The notes below the pieces were generated by a model. It was not told the origin of the DNA. It searched no databases and saw nothing but the letters and a program-made list of their open reading frames with translations. Below are positions 31,961 to 44,544 of a stretch of 64,000 bases of DNA, piece after piece (position 1 is the stretch's first letter; the number at the start of each line of letters is the position of its first letter). The DNA comes from Maratus speciosus (lineage: Eukaryota > Arthropoda > Arachnida > Araneae > Salticidae). Made by a program: the position numbers and the translations under genes. The stretch covers positions 72,915,974 through 72,979,973 of the forward strand of contig OZ010796.1 of NCBI GenBank assembly GCA_963932465.1, given 5' to 3'.

Positions 31961-33254
31961 TAATAAACAGGGCTACACAAACGAATTCGTAAGGGTTCGT
32001 AAGGTATAAAACTTCGCTATAGCACGAAAGCACCTCATTTGGGACGTTTGACGTGCAATTTCCAACTTGTTTTTTTCACTTATCGCTGTCCAGAAATCTT
32101 CAGATAATTGTGTACACTGATGCTCACATTAAAGTAAATATATTTTATTTTAAATAAAAAAGAATTAGTTTTCAAGCTTGAAAAAGTTTTTCGTCCTTTC
32201 TGAAAAAAAAAAAAAAAAAGCACTGTACATTATCAACGATAAATAAAGGAAAAGAAAAATGGACGCACGTCTCATTAGACAAAATGTAAGTAAAGAACTT
32301 CATGTTTGTCTGCGGACTTTCAATCGATTTACCAAGAAAAGAAATGTGTGTATTTAGCCATACGATACCGGCTGCCTGTCTGCATTGAATCAAAGCTTCA
32401 CTTATATAGATTTAAAAAAAAAAAAATTGCGTGCATCAGTTTATTCGACATATTAACATCATCACAGGCTGTACATTCAATTAAATTGAAGCGTATAATG
32501 CTGAAAATTTTTTTGAGTTTCATTCAAGTGCAGTTTTGACCTTTACAGATGTATAAAATAAGCGCTTTAGTTATTCCTTTTGTTGAGGGTAACCGGATAG
32601 AAATAAAACATACAGAATATTTTTATATTTTTCTTTGTTCATTTCATATACTAAAATTCCAATACCAAGCAGATAGGACATAAAAAGAAGGGAGTTCTTT
32701 GTTTCAGTTTTGTTTTTATATCTCAATTGAATGACACGTAATTTTGATATGGGCGTAAAATATTTAAATGACACCTTTTTCCACAATTTACCCCCATCTT
32801 CTCACGCCATTGTATTCACCAGCATCCGATGGTGGACCTCACCGGACAGCCAATCTTACCAGCATCCGATTGCAGTATCCGAAGTGAGAGAACGAATGAA
32901 ACTAAGATTACACTTTGACAAAGAAAAAAGGAAAAGGAATAAATGTACTCCAGTGTTGCCAACTTAACTCCTATTATATATATTTTTTAAACCTATCTTT
33001 CTAACACAATTTTTGTATAGTAACTTTTTTTATTTAATGACAGACATTCCGTGTTTAAATAAAACAAAAATTATTAGTATACGGAAATTCTGTCAGGACG
33101 GTATATGTTTTTTCTTTCTTTTAAAGTGGCTAAGTTGCCAACAATGGGTATTTACTTGTTAAAGTGGCCCTCCAAGGACGAATCGCCAGGCAATCCAGAT
33201 AGATGACGTGTATGATGTTTTAGTAATCTATGACAAGTTATGACTATTAGTCAT
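31961..33254. other. No gene recognised
   Basis: Several 60-78 codon ORFs occur but none has a domain, an intron pattern or conserved copies in the window. CAGTGTTGCCAACTTAAC at 32950 and GGCTAAGTTGCCAACA at ~33128-33143 could be the ends of one more decayed hAT MITE. Confidence 0.4.
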
Positions 33255-34158
33255 TAGGGTTTAATCTAGAGCTATAGCCAAATAGACAAAAAGCTAACTG
33301 AAAGTGCTTTTTGCCCCCAAAGCATTTAGTGAATTAGCCAAATAGCGACAGGCACAGAAATATGCTATATCATTCCCATTTTGTTGTTCCGCATTTCGTA
33401 AATCTGCTGCCGTTGCACAAAAACAACAACAAAAAAAATCTCATATTGCATCTGCGCTGCGGCAACACTTCAAAATTTGTCTCGTGCTCTCTATGCAAGC
33501 ATCTTCAAACAGTGTGACGTCTTTTGCATCAGACACGACTCCAGCATATGGCGAAACCGAAAATCGCAGATTGTATAAGCATGGGATATGATGTGCACTA
33601 GCTTTGAATCATCAATGTGCCAGATGCATGTCGTATAAACTTTTCAGACTTGAGTTTATGTGGGTTCTGGTTACAACGTGTAAAGAAATGAAACTAGCTT
33701 ATTATATATTTTTTTTTTTCTTAAAAATGGCATTACTGGCGTGTTTCCCAATGTGACTTCTTTATGAATTTGTAGCATCACTTTTGTTGTCTACAGCAGA
33801 CTGTGAAGGGGGATTCAGTCTCATGAATATAACAAAAACTGACTTGAGAAACAAACTGACAATCAAGAATTTAAGTAACTTAATGACGATTAATTTGGAA
33901 GGGGAATTTTGAAAAGAATTTCCATTTAAAAAAGGTATTTTCTGTGTGGTATACAGCCAAATCTCGAAGGGTCAAACTTACAGAGTGATGTATTTGTTTG
34001 TATATTGCATAAAATAATACAGGAATACAGTAATAATACAGTATATAGAAATTTATAAAACTTTTTTTCCTTGGCTAAAGCTATTTTTATTTGGCTAGAT
34101 GTTATTGGCTGCAATTAACCAAAAAGCTAAAAATCCCTTTTTCCTAGATTAAACCCTA
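33255..34158. mobile_element. 904 bp hAT remnant element
   Basis: Perfect 15 bp inverted ends TAGGGTTTAATCTAG and CTAGATTAAACCCTA. Subterminal GCCAAATAG/TTGGCTA words recur near both ends, as in hAT elements. No clean 8 bp duplication remains. It retains the end of a hAT transposase gene. Confidence 0.75.
33775..33912 (+). pseudogene. hAT transposase C-terminal dimerisation remnant
   Basis: A 45-codon open stretch ends at TGA 33910-33912. It contains STADCEGGFSLMNITKTDLR, then RNKLTIKNLSNLM, which matches the conserved C-terminal hAT dimerisation motif (Cys-Glu-x-Gly-Phe-Ser, Lys-Thr-Asp-Leu-Arg). hAT transposases are normally several hundred residues long, so the BED finger and catalytic core are lost. 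It lies inside the 904 bp inverted-repeat element on the plus strand and is a relic, not a functional gene. Confidence 0.85.
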
Positions 34159-35210
34159 GCATATATGACATGTATTGAAGACGTATACACATATTGCACA
34201 TAAGACATTCATATGACGTATATATGACATATATATGACGTATATATAATATATATCATTTTTCTCCAATTTGTCCAAACTGTGATTCTCCCCCACTTCC
34301 CTGAAGCATCAAAATGCAAAAAGTACCCATAAAATGCTTACCAAATAAATCTTTGCTATAAATAAATAAAAACATAATTACAAATTTATTTAAACAAGTG
34401 TTTCTTATGGAGGAAGAAAACTTTCACATTTCTCATAAAAAGGCAAAGTTTTGCCGAACGAACTACAGTTACAATATGATAGTCCAGTGACTGGAGGTTG
34501 AATCTGGAGTTAAATAGGGGAAATTTGGAAATGGTTTTAATCCCTCCAGTTTATATCTGTACAAAATATCCTTAGGTTAGCTTTTTCAGCCGCTACATGT
34601 AAATTTGTAGTCAGAAAGCATTTTTTTTTAAATAAAAATATCTTACAACAAAAGCTACCAAAAAATTGTTCTTACAAATATTTTAGATATTGAAATTCTG
34701 AATAAAAATAATACCCGCATTTTATACAATGAGTGAACGAAAAGCTCACCGAATACTCTTACAACAGAGCCTCTTAAATGTTGTGCACGTTGTTGACTTA
34801 AATGCCAGTGTGCTAAAACGGGAAATGATTAACATATAAAAATAAACGATAAATAAATGAATAACACATTATTTAACTGAGTATTTTTAATTAAATACTG
34901 ATTATTAAAAAAAAAAAAACGCGTGAAATCTGTTAATATGGAAATTTCCATAACGGAATCCAGCTTATAATGCTAAATGAATTGTTCGATAAATAAATGA
35001 ATGGATAATGAAATATATAAATAACTAACATAAATATATAACCAATATATATAATATATATATTGTTATATTAAACACAAATAAATGTTAATTATTAAAT
35101 TCAATAAAACGTTTGAGAACTGAACGCATCTATAACGGCGGAATTTAGTGTTCAAAGGAAAACCATTCATATTTTCAATAAAAGGAAAAAAGGAGTAACA
35201 AATGTAATGA
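34159..35210. other. No gene recognised
   Basis: AT-rich, with ATATGACGTAT reiterations at 34200-34250 and short poly-A runs. Confidence 0.4.
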
Positions 35211-35214
35211 TTAA

Positions 35215-35622
35215 GGGTGTATTCCAATCCAAACTGCTTATTTTCTGATTCATTTTTAAAAATAATTTTTGCTCTCAAACGCATCAAACTGGGAACTTAT
35301 CTTATTTAGAAACTACATAATGTGCCGTGCTTTTCGAGTTTTTGATAAATGCAGAAAATATTGCAAAAAATGCTGTCAAAGTGGGCGTTTTGAACCGAAT
35401 TTTCCGAAGCGGAAGATCTGGGAATTAAAAAAATGGTCATACTGAGAAAATAATTGTTTTAAAATCAAATTCTAATTAATTGAGCTAAAAATGAAACCAC
35501 AACTTATACATCTCTTTAAAAATCACCTCAGCAAGTTACATGTTTTTTTAAAAATGAGTCTGAAAATGTCTCAGAAAATTTCGAGCTGTTGAGGGTGGAA
35601 AAATATTTTTTCGAATACGCCC
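35215..35622. mobile_element. 408 bp TTAA MITE, GGGTGTATTC family, full copy
   Basis: TTAA at 35211-35214 and 35623-35626. Ends GGGTGTATTCCAATCC and TTCGAATACGCCC. It gives the complete structure for the MITE at 2996 and the one cut by the window start. Confidence 0.88.
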
Positions 35623-35626
35623 TTAA

Positions 35627-36944
35627 AATAATGTTATTTACTAGAAATACTTATAACTTATTAAATGCAGTAAAACCTGCGGATAAGGAAATTTCACATA
35701 AACGAAAGATAATCATCTATAATAATAAATTATTCTAAATGCATAAACCATTAATTAAAGGAGTCTTGTTTGAGAAATTCTCATGCATCTAAATCACGAA
35801 AAAAAATGTAGTTAAACTTGCGAAGGGAAAAGATATCTTTAATGAAAACCTGCTTGAAACATTATAAATGAATAACAAGTTAATAAAACTAACGAAAGAG
35901 AGCTCACAGAAAGTAAGAGGGCTTCATGACAGTTTTCTATGTCCATCGTACTTTACAACTTAGCTGCGCAGGAATGTGCGAACAATGCAAAAAATTCGGG
36001 ACAGTATTGACATTAAATAGGTGGTCAATGTGCTACAAACTGAATCTAAATTCTCTACAATATTGTTACAAGTCTACGTTACTATTAACTCAACTCTACG
36101 CATTATCGTTATAAGTGTACGTTACTACTGACTCAACTCTATGCAATATTGACACGGACACAACAGCTGAACAAAGAAGAAACGATAAAGAAAAGAATGA
36201 AGTTCAGATATTAAGAAGAAATTAACGTTGAATGAATAAAAGGGAAGAAAATGATTAATTGTTTTCCAAAGACATTTTTTCCAAAGACTGTATCTCTGTA
36301 ATTTAAAGAACTTAAGCAGTAATTTGTAATTTATAAGGAATAGTAGATTTCTGTGTACAGTTTAAAAATACTTCAATTTTAATTTGCTATAAAATAATTG
36401 AAAATAAAGCAATATATCTCCAAAAAATTGTAAATTAAGTTGCTTTGCCTATGTCGAGAAAAGCCACGCTACCATTTTAAAATTTTTTTTTAGGGATGTT
36501 CCAGTGGTTTGGCTTTTATACGATTTTGGTTATGTTATTAAGCAATAATTTCTCGATAAAAGACTCTCTAAAAAGCATTTATTGCAATTTCGCCTACTAG
36601 TTCAGGCAATTTATTCATAACCATAGTCGTAATTAACTTCTTAATTTAATTATTTTTTTCATTAGATCTTTGTTTAGCTGTCATGCCTGTAACAATAGAG
36701 TTGAATCAATAGAAACTTGGAGTAGAGCTGTAACACTATAGCGAAAAGAATTGGGATATGGATTCCAGCACATTGGCCACCTTTATAATATGCCATCCTT
36801 GTGCCTTTTTTTGTTTGCTACCCCTAATATTCTGCTTTGTTTACTACTTTGCATCAAAAACTCTGCATATACCTAGCAAAGTTGCAAATGGCAATCCGAA
36901 AATTGTACGCCAAACGTGGAAAACGAGGTGCGTTCATACAATAA
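35627..36944. other. No gene recognised
   Basis: A ~52 bp unit (TACGTTACTATTAACTCAAC) is repeated at about 36074 and 36118. CAGTAAAACCTGCGG at 35668 is like a pogo/Tc1 end without partner. A 73-codon ORF at 36758 starts with a hydrophobic stretch but runs into the next dispersed repeat. Confidence 0.4.
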
Positions 36945-37378
36945 CTAGTTTTATAAATATTCAGATCAGGGTGCAATAGCTGTTGCCCTCTTATGCAAAA
37001 ATGCATGAATACAAAATTTATTACGATTCTATAGATTCAATTGAGTCATACGGAAATAATAGGACCCCATCTTAAATAGGACGTCCTCACCCTGGCAACC
37101 TAAAATCATGACCTATCATGGGATAGTATTGAATTCATTACGTATGATAAGATTTAAGGGAAGGAAGAAAACTTTTATTAATATCTTTTGAGTTTTGATT
37201 CGATTTCCATAAAATCTGAAATGACTCGACACCATTCTGCAACGATTCTATAGATTCAATTTCAAACTATTTGGTTGGGTCGTTTGTGCGCTCTTCTATG
37301 CAGACACGCGGACAGACAGAGAGACTCACCACCTGACGACTATAAGTGCTACGTATTTATATAATTACGAACGCACCT
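36945..37378 (-). repeat. GTTCGTAATTATATAAAT repeat family, copy 2
   Basis: Inverted relative of 59842-60455 and 31022-31450 with neither of their MITEs, so it shows both empty target sites. Confidence 0.8.
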
Positions 37379-37639
37379 AAAAATGTTCATAGAGAACTGT
37401 CACGAAGCTTTCTTATTTTCTGCAAGTCCGCTTCCTGTCGTTTCTAATGTTTAAGGTAGGTTTCCGTTAAAGACGTGTTTTGTTTTAACAGGTTTCACTG
37501 TATTCAGTAAATAATGAACATTTATCTTAAACAAAACTGTTTTAATCAATCGTTTATTCACTTATAATTTATTTATTACATTTGATTATTTTTCGTTTAA
37601 ATGAAGTTTTTGTTATAGACACAGGTTTTACTGTAGGGT

Positions 37640-38557
37640 AGGGTAGTACACAGTGAGACATGGTATACAATGAGACAGCAGCCACTTTGACATATATTTG
37701 TAACTTTTTCTTCAAGATGAAACACACACACACAACGACCTCATCTTATGCAACACGTGGATGTAGTTTCGGCACTTTAGTTACTCGTCCGACAAGATAG
37801 TAAATAATTCCTTATTTTATAGTAGTTAAAGTTATATAAACGTCTATTTTAGAGTTTATTTCCTTCAATATGACATATATTTACTTAACCAAACCTGGTT
37901 GTATCTAATAATAGACTATTTCGGCAAAACGACATAAACTTTTTAAAGCGATTAAATTCATGTAACAGATGTGGCATCCATTTTGTTACAACGTAACGAA
38001 AGTACACAGTGAGACACACAGTTGTGGTACACAGTGAGACGTGTCTTATTGTGTACCTACTATGTGGTTCTGATCTTTAAAAAGTTACTTATTAATAAAA
38101 GAAGGTTTCTCTCTCTCTCTCTCTTTCTCTCTGTGTGTGTGGGTATGCGATGACCAGGGAAATTTACTACACGTAAGAGGCTGAAAATTTGCATGAAGGT
38201 AGCTCAAGGTCTGCCATTGTCTACCCGAGCCTCATATTTTTAATACTTTGAAAATCTAGAAATATTAATCAGAAATCATAAACTGCAGAGAATTATTGAT
38301 AGAGTGTAACAATGTATGATTTATGAAAATATATACATTGTCTCACTGTGTACTACTTGTGATACACAGTGAGACAATTTTCGATACTCCGTTATGCTGC
38401 TTCTGTGCTTTTATAAATAACTTTTTTAAAACCATTTATACATTAATGTGTAGCGCATTTGTGTAGCTTAAAGATGTAGCAAAAAAAGTTTCAAAAGAAT
38501 AAAAATCGTCGCCATTTGTTAAGTAATAATAATTTTCGTCTCACTGTGTACTACCCT
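37640..38557. mobile_element. 918 bp element with repeated TACACAGTGAGAC motif
   Basis: Ends AGGGTAGTACACAGTGAGAC and its exact inverse. The 13-mer TACACAGTGAGAC or a one-base variant occurs about eight times in both orientations (37647, 37662, 38011, 38032, inverse near 38042, inverse near 38340, 38361, inverse at 38538). A CTCTGTGTGTGTG stretch at 38130 resembles 51695-51712. No transposase. Confidence 0.7.
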
Positions 38558-39119
38558 CCTCTATTCTATAAAAGATAAGTAATAATAAATAATATTCTTT
38601 TGATCACACATTTGTTACTCATTTTTTCATTTTTCAAAAGTAAGAATAATTTTCCTTTTCAAATTAGAATCTGCTATAGACAGGTCCCATCCTGAAATGT
38701 TTTAATGAATTTAATAGTAATATTTAATTGTGGTAAATGTAGTCATTTATTTATTTAATATTCAATTTTGTTATTCATTTTTTATTTAACATTATAGCTA
38801 GTATTTCGTAACAAAGATGTTCATCTTAACAGTTTTTATTGTCTTTAGTAAATAGTATGAAACTCTATTCAAAATGCTCAATTAAATAGTATTTTATTAA
38901 TTAATTTATTATTAAATGGGGATCAATTTCCGTTTTATGAAGGTTTACGCTATAAAGAGGTTCCGTTTTACGGGTGTTTCTGTAAGCTTCCCTATTCAAT
39001 CATAGTGTAACGTGTGGATACTCATTTTTTTCAGCATTCCAAACACTTTCTGATAACTTTTGTTATTTTTCTGATGTTTTTATTTTAATCACAAAAAACA
39101 TTATTTCTGAAGACAAATT
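38558..39119. other. No gene recognised
   Basis: AT-rich; GCTATAGACAGGTCCC (38672) and GGTTCCGTTTTACGGG (38959) resemble decayed pogo-like ends. Confidence 0.4.
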
Positions 39120-39555
39120 TACATGTAGCAATTAAAGCAATGTTCCCAGCAAAAGATGTATGGCAATTTCCATGACTTTCTCTGACCAATTATTAAAAAA
39201 AATTATGACCAAACGGGCATACAACGAAATTCGCTATTTATATCAGCAATCCTTTGACAAAATGAACGACTTTTTTCTGCGATCGCTCTCTAAATTCCTC
39301 GGTTTTTTTTTTTTTTTTTTTTTTTTTGTTTTTTTTTTGCAGTCGTTTGACAAATTTTGCGATTTTGATGAAGTTTGCGTAAATTTTTAATTTTCCCCTT
39401 CGATTTTTCCATAACTTTTTCGAAAATATTTGTAAATTCCCTGACTTTTCCTATATATTTCAAAATTTTCCTGACTGTCTCTGACTACTTTGAATTTCCC
39501 CGACTTTTCAGACTTTCCATGACTTTCCATGTCACTGGGAATCCTGTAAAGCTCT
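39120..39555 (+). repeat. TTCCCTGACTTTTC-rich dispersed repeat
   Basis: Opens with TGTTCCCAGCAAAAGATG and closes with GTCACTGGGAATCCTG. The interior repeats CTGACTTTT/CATGACTTTCC words and a long poly-T (39303-39339). The overlapping ORFs are low complexity. It resembles a widespread class of animal MITE with CATGACTTTCC motifs. Confidence 0.5.
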
Positions 39556-40117
39556 CATAGTAGGAAGCAGAAAACTTAGGGCATTCATTACAGGCGTAAA
39601 TTGAAGAGATTTTTCCGGCTTTCTTATCATTGATTCCCAATTCAGCCTTTGTTTTGCTCCTCAGTCACTGGCCCATGAGGTCGAAGCTGTTATCCATGGA
39701 TTACAATTCTCTTTCCCTTTTAGTCACAGGTTGTCACACTCGAGTAACTCCTCCTCTTCCTAAAGTGACATTACATTTCTTAAAACTACTAATTTAGAGC
39801 TAATTTTATGCAGAAAAAAGTTCTACACAATTTATTATCTACTGATAATAGACCGCATGGTGTAATAAAATTTTAAGTAAAAAATGTTTCTAAGACAAGC
39901 TTTTATTATAATCCTTCTTTCTATTATAATATAAAAAAGTAACGATTTGGAAATGGACCAATGAAAATCTACGTAGATACCGTGAAACGCATCTGATTGA
40001 TCAGAGCTTTCTGTCTTTTCTTAGCGGGAATTATGCTTGGCGAAAACCATGAAAGTAGTGAATTTAGATAGGATGGGCGGGGAAAGGGAAGAATCTTCTG
40101 CATTTCGATAGACTTCT

Positions 40118-40118
<1 letters not shown>

Positions 40119-40160
<42 letters not shown>

Positions 40161-40330
40161 GGGTTGATGGAAAAAGTGATTTTCACAGAAAGAAGATCAT
40201 TTCCATTAACTAATGAGAAAAGGGGGGAGGTCATATGATCGACCTCCTGAGGATCGAACCCTCATCCATTTACACCCTTCGCGGAACTGAATGATAGCAT
40301 ATTTACCAACCATGCCATGGTTCACTCGAA
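40119..40330 (-). repeat. tRNA-derived SINE with long poly-A tail
   Basis: On the minus strand the head reads TGGCATGGTTGGTAAAT (A-box region) and GAGGGTTCGATCCTC (B-box), followed after ~90 bp by a ~38 nt poly-A (poly-T at 40120-40157 on the plus strand). The tail suggests LINE-driven retroposition. Target duplication not identified. Confidence 0.6.
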
Positions 40331-40659
40331 GAACATCAGCTTATTTCTGAAGCAATCAATAACATTTACCTGATCACATTTACGTACCCTTAGGGGACAA
40401 ATCTTTTTGTCCACTTGAGGATGACGGAGGAAAAATTATTTTTTATTACAGGATATTGTATTGTTACCGGAAATACGTCACACGACCAAAATTTACATCA
40501 ATTATAGCAGAGGAAATGTGTTAAAATCGAGTTGCAAGATTTGAACTTGACGGACGGACAAGCCAAGTTAAATAAAAGCTTGTATAAATGCTATAAAACC
40601 CTGAAGATTTTGTGTGTTTTTACTTAAAGCTGTTGCAATTCAAATGAAAAGGACAACTA

Positions 40660-41213
40660 CACGGTGTTCTGAAAGTTTCTAACAAATTTTAAAATTCAAT
40701 ATAAAATCAACTAATTGCCGTACAGGAATGCGGTTTGGACTAAAATTTTCACGATGAAAAGTTTTCTTCGAGGGAATGGAAATGATTAGTTTCAAACTTC
40801 GATCACAGATGGCGCCACTTGTTCGTTTGCTTGGTTTCAAACATGCGTTTTTCCTGATTTTCAGATTAGTTTTAGTGCTGTTACACAGAAATGACGACTC
40901 TCCCTGCAAAAGAAAAAAAAAACTAAAAAAAAAAACTAATTGCGTAGGTTGGTACTTCGAAACCAAATCGAAACTAATCTGAAAATCAGAAAAAAAAACC
41001 CGCACGTTTGAAACTAAACATACGGTCAAGTGGCGTCATCTATGATGGAAGTTTGGAACTAATTTTTTTTTTATTATTAGCTTGAAGAAAACTTTTCATC
41101 GAGAGAAGCACTGTAGCCCAGCCGCACTCCCGTACGACAATTACTTGATTTTATATTGAATTTTAAAATGTGTTAAAGGCTTTGTATATCTAACACCACC
41201 TGAGTAAAAGTAC
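40660..41213. mobile_element. Fold-back TA MITE, CAGGGTGTCCC-like, copy 1
   Basis: Long inverted arms (TTTTAAAATTCAATATAAAATC and inverse; CATGCGTTTTTCCTGATTTTC and inverse) are shared with 53438-53921. Its outer ends have decayed (CACGGTGTTCTGAAAGT). ORFs on both strands across the arms mirror each other, as expected for a palindrome, and are not genes. Confidence 0.75.
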
Positions 41214-41749
41214 CTATTTTTATTAACTTTATTATGCTGTTTGTAAATAATGCCTACTTGTTTATATATTTCAAATGTGACGTTCTAATATATTAACCCC
41301 CTCCCCTGTCACACTGTGTCATACTTAGCGGACCCTTCTTGAAGTGTGATGTAATGAATAGATGACCCTTACGAGAAAAAGAAACGACATTTTATTAGTT
41401 GCGAGAGAGCGCAAATACGAGATTGGCGCAAAAAACATTATTCATCTGGTTTACAAGTATGTTACCTTAATAAAATAACCTTATATTTTATATGTCAACT
41501 TACGTTACCAGGAGAAATATAGATGCTCTGAAAACCATGTGAGAAGCGAAATAACTAAAGAGAGAACTATAAAAGCTAATTGTGATTTACGTTCAATGGC
41601 TGTTCCAAAATATAGGGGAGAAAAAAAAAATCTGTATAATTCTAGAGCAGGAAAATAAATAAATAACAATAATAATAAAACTGGTGCAAAGGAACATTTT
41701 ATAAAATAGAATCATTTTAAATAAATAAATACCTTTAACTACACTACGC
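41214..41749. other. No gene recognised
   Basis: AT-rich with AAT microsatellites near 41660. Confidence 0.4.
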
Positions 41750-43200
41750 TCTCAGAAATAGTTTCTTCAGTTCGCAGAAATATTTCTGGCAGCACTGCTA
41801 GCGGTATATATCCGATAATTGAAGAAATTTCCGTTCTTTTTATTCCGTTTTAGGACAGAAAATTTCCGTAATCTGAAAAGGGAGTTTTTTCAAAAAAATA
41901 CGTTTCCCTTTCTTTCGTCGATCCACTTCGTTTTGAACCTGGGGCTGCGCGTTTTGAATTGAGCACCTTAACCACTCGGCCAGATACGGGTGAAGATACG
42001 GGTTTCTTCAAATGGAGGGTATGTAAGGCTTGTTAAATTTCTTGTTCCGAAAACTTGGAAATTTAAACTGAATTGCAGAAACATTTCGTCGTAATGAAAT
42101 AATGGTTGGTGTTTTAACACTTATAGAACAATAGAAGATAAAAATTATAACATATTAGACATATTTTTAATAAGACATAATTGGATTGTTAGATATAAAA
42201 TATGAATATTATATTTTGAAGTAAATTCGAGAAGAAATGTTTGCTTTTTTGAATAAAATCTTTTTTTTTTTAAATCTTGATCGAAATTCTATATTTTGTT
42301 TTTAATTTGTTCGTTTAAAAGGTATTTTACATGCGAATATTTTTTTTAATACTCTGAAAAATAAATTGCGAATAAGTTTAAATGAATGAGAAAATAGCTA
42401 CTTTATTAAATTCGAAAACCTTACTTTTGTTTGTTTGTTTTTAAATAAATTAGAAATTTTAATTGATTGATTTTTCGGTTTTTCATTTTAAAAATAAATT
42501 CGAACTTTGGTATTAATACAGCCAATATGCACGCGTGCAAGGAATAAACGGACTTTCCCCCTCTTTTTCAGATTTCCGGGAAGAATTAACGGAAAAAGCA
42601 TGTTTTCTAGAAGTACGGAAATTATTTGATTAAAAATGACGTATAATTCAGTGAATAAAGACGAATTTTTCTGACAGTTTACAGCACAAGGAAAACAATA
42701 TGTTTTGATGGTTGTAGTTTTGCTTACTGCTCTTCTAATGAATGTGAATTATTTAATCTGAATTATCTATAATTCCCTTTTCCAAAACGCCATGTATTTT
42801 CTGCAGTTTTATGACGTATTTAACCCTGGATCCCCGACAACATGTTTTGATGGTTGGAGTTCTTTTTCTGCTCTTCTAGTGAATGTGAATTATTTAACCT
42901 GAAAATTGATATACTTTTTCAAAACGCGTTGTATTTTCTGCAGTTTTATGACTATTTAACCCTAAATCATAATCTTTTTACGAAAGACGACGTTACTAAC
43001 CGTTCGTAAATTTGACGGCATGCCAATTTTTTAACTTAACATTTAAAGTGTATCTTATTATATATTTCTTATATGTTAACTTTAAAATATTTGTCAAAAT
43101 ATTTCATTGATTAGTAGAAATTCCCGGATTACCTTGAATGTTTTCAATTTTAACAAGTAAAAAATTCAATTCATAGTGTGTGAAAATAAACTGGTTGCAC
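41750..43200 (+). repeat. Composite dispersed repeat, copy 3 (most complete)
   Basis: Contains in order: an inverted pair TTTCTTCAGTTCGCAGAAAT and GAAGAAATTTCCGTTC, a tRNA-like head (41943-41997, minus), GGTTTCTTCAAATGGAGG, GAAATAATGGTTGGTG, CACGCGTGCAAGGAATAAACGG, CCCTCTTTTTCAG, and a ~138 bp tandem pair (42713-42828 and 42850-42965). Copies 1, 2 and 4 are at 6085, 21313 and 63475. Confidence 0.75.
41943..41997 (-). repeat. tRNA-like SINE head
   Basis: Minus strand reads TCTGGCCGAGTGGTTAAGG (A-box of a Leu/Ser-type tRNA) and CAGGTTCAAAACG (decayed B-box). It contains TTAA in the A-box but is uninterrupted. Confidence 0.6.
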
Positions 43201-43635
43201 TCGCTTCGAGTACACAAATACCGTCTAAGCCAGTGATTCCCAACGTGGGGCGTACGCCCCACTAGGGGGAGATTTCAAATTTGTAACTCACCCGTTCGCT
43301 GGTGTGGGGGGGGGGGGAGGGTCGGAAAAGTAATGCTTTTGACAAAAAATAAAATTATTATATGCAAAATCTAAAAATTAAGAGTTTTTTGTTAATTTTT
43401 AAAAAGTTCGGAATAAAAAGTAAAAAATACAATGATAACCAGAATAATTATATAAACAATCTTTTAAAATATTGTCCCCCCGCCTTTTTTTTAAATTTAA
43501 AAAATACTTATGATTTTTCTGGTTATTATTTTATAGTTTTCCCAACTGTTTCGAATATTTATTGAATGAGCTTTGTATTTCTATTCGTTCTGCTGTATGT
43601 AGCACGAAGAAACTTTTACATGTGTTGCTGTTTAA

Positions 43636-44005
43636 GGCTTATCTTAACTGCTCTGCTCAACAAGCGCAAAATGTTTTGACACATTTACAAATTCATTTTT
43701 TAACGGAAAGGTATAAAATTGGAAAGCCTGGCCACGTATGTGATTTGGAATTGAACTGTTTTTTCCATTTTTTGATCCATCCATTACCTATTGAGTTATA
43801 AGCGACTTTGATCACGTGACAAACACGTTTTTCGTCCGCTCTTGAGTGCTCTTTCTTCCTTCGGGCGGAAATTCGGTTTAAAACGCCCACTTTGACACTA
43901 TTTTCTGAAAGATCTATTGCGTTTGCAAAAAAATGAAAAAAAAAAAAACAGCCGTTACATAGTTTCTGAACAACACCAGCTAGTTTCATGCATTTTCGAA
44001 CACCC
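43636..44005 (+). mobile_element. TTAA MITE, GGCTGTTC family, copy 3 (internal deletion)
   Basis: TTAA at 43632-43635 and 44006-44009. It lacks ~50 bp just before its right end (joined at CATTTTCGAACACCC). Otherwise it closely matches 8118-8535. Confidence 0.85.
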
Positions 44006-44134
44006 TTAAAGATATATCTAAATCTCACTGTCTGCAGCATATTTAACTTACTAAATATTTGAAATAACTAAACATGGTACTATAAACTTTATAAATCTTA
44101 AATGGATTTAAGAAAAGAAAATATGTAGATATAC

Positions 44135-44137
<3 letters not shown>

Positions 44138-44196
<59 letters not shown>
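44138..44196. repeat. (TA)n(TG)n microsatellite
   Basis: Same compound structure as 13188-13253. Followed by a stretch (44204-44254) related to 3625-3672. Confidence 0.9.
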
Positions 44197-44198
<2 letters not shown>

Positions 44199-44544
44199 TG
44201 CGGGGAATTGTATTTGTTAATGTCATTTTATACATAATTTCGCAGTTTTTGTTGGTGCTCGGTAATGTTTATTTAATGGTTATATATATATATATATATA
44301 TATATGACAGCAGTGCAGGTCTCTTAGATAGTAAATTAATATATAACATTTACAATTTTAATTTTAAAATCCGACAATACATGGCAATAAATTAACGATA
44401 ATCTTGAAGGAAAAAATAAATGATTTGATGGGGAATAATGGTTACTTAAAATTGATAAATATTGGAATCTTGAAATGATTCTTGTATATCTTTTTATCCA
44501 TAAAAAGGAAATTTAGTGTCCAAAACTTTTCCACCAACTCTTAA

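Noticed and set aside
32950..33143. Additional hAT MITE with GTTGCCAACTTA ends
   Set aside because: Ends are only partly matched and no 8 bp duplication was found, so it was not listed as an element.
36758..36979. Small membrane protein ORF
   Set aside because: Hydrophobic start but it ends inside a dispersed repeat and has no supporting conservation.
40679..41029. 116-codon minus-strand ORF
   Set aside because: It lies across a fold-back MITE whose other strand gives a mirrored ORF, and the frame is broken in the sister MITE at 53438.
43693..44040. 115-codon minus-strand ORF
   Set aside because: It is inside a TTAA MITE; the other three copies do not keep the frame.
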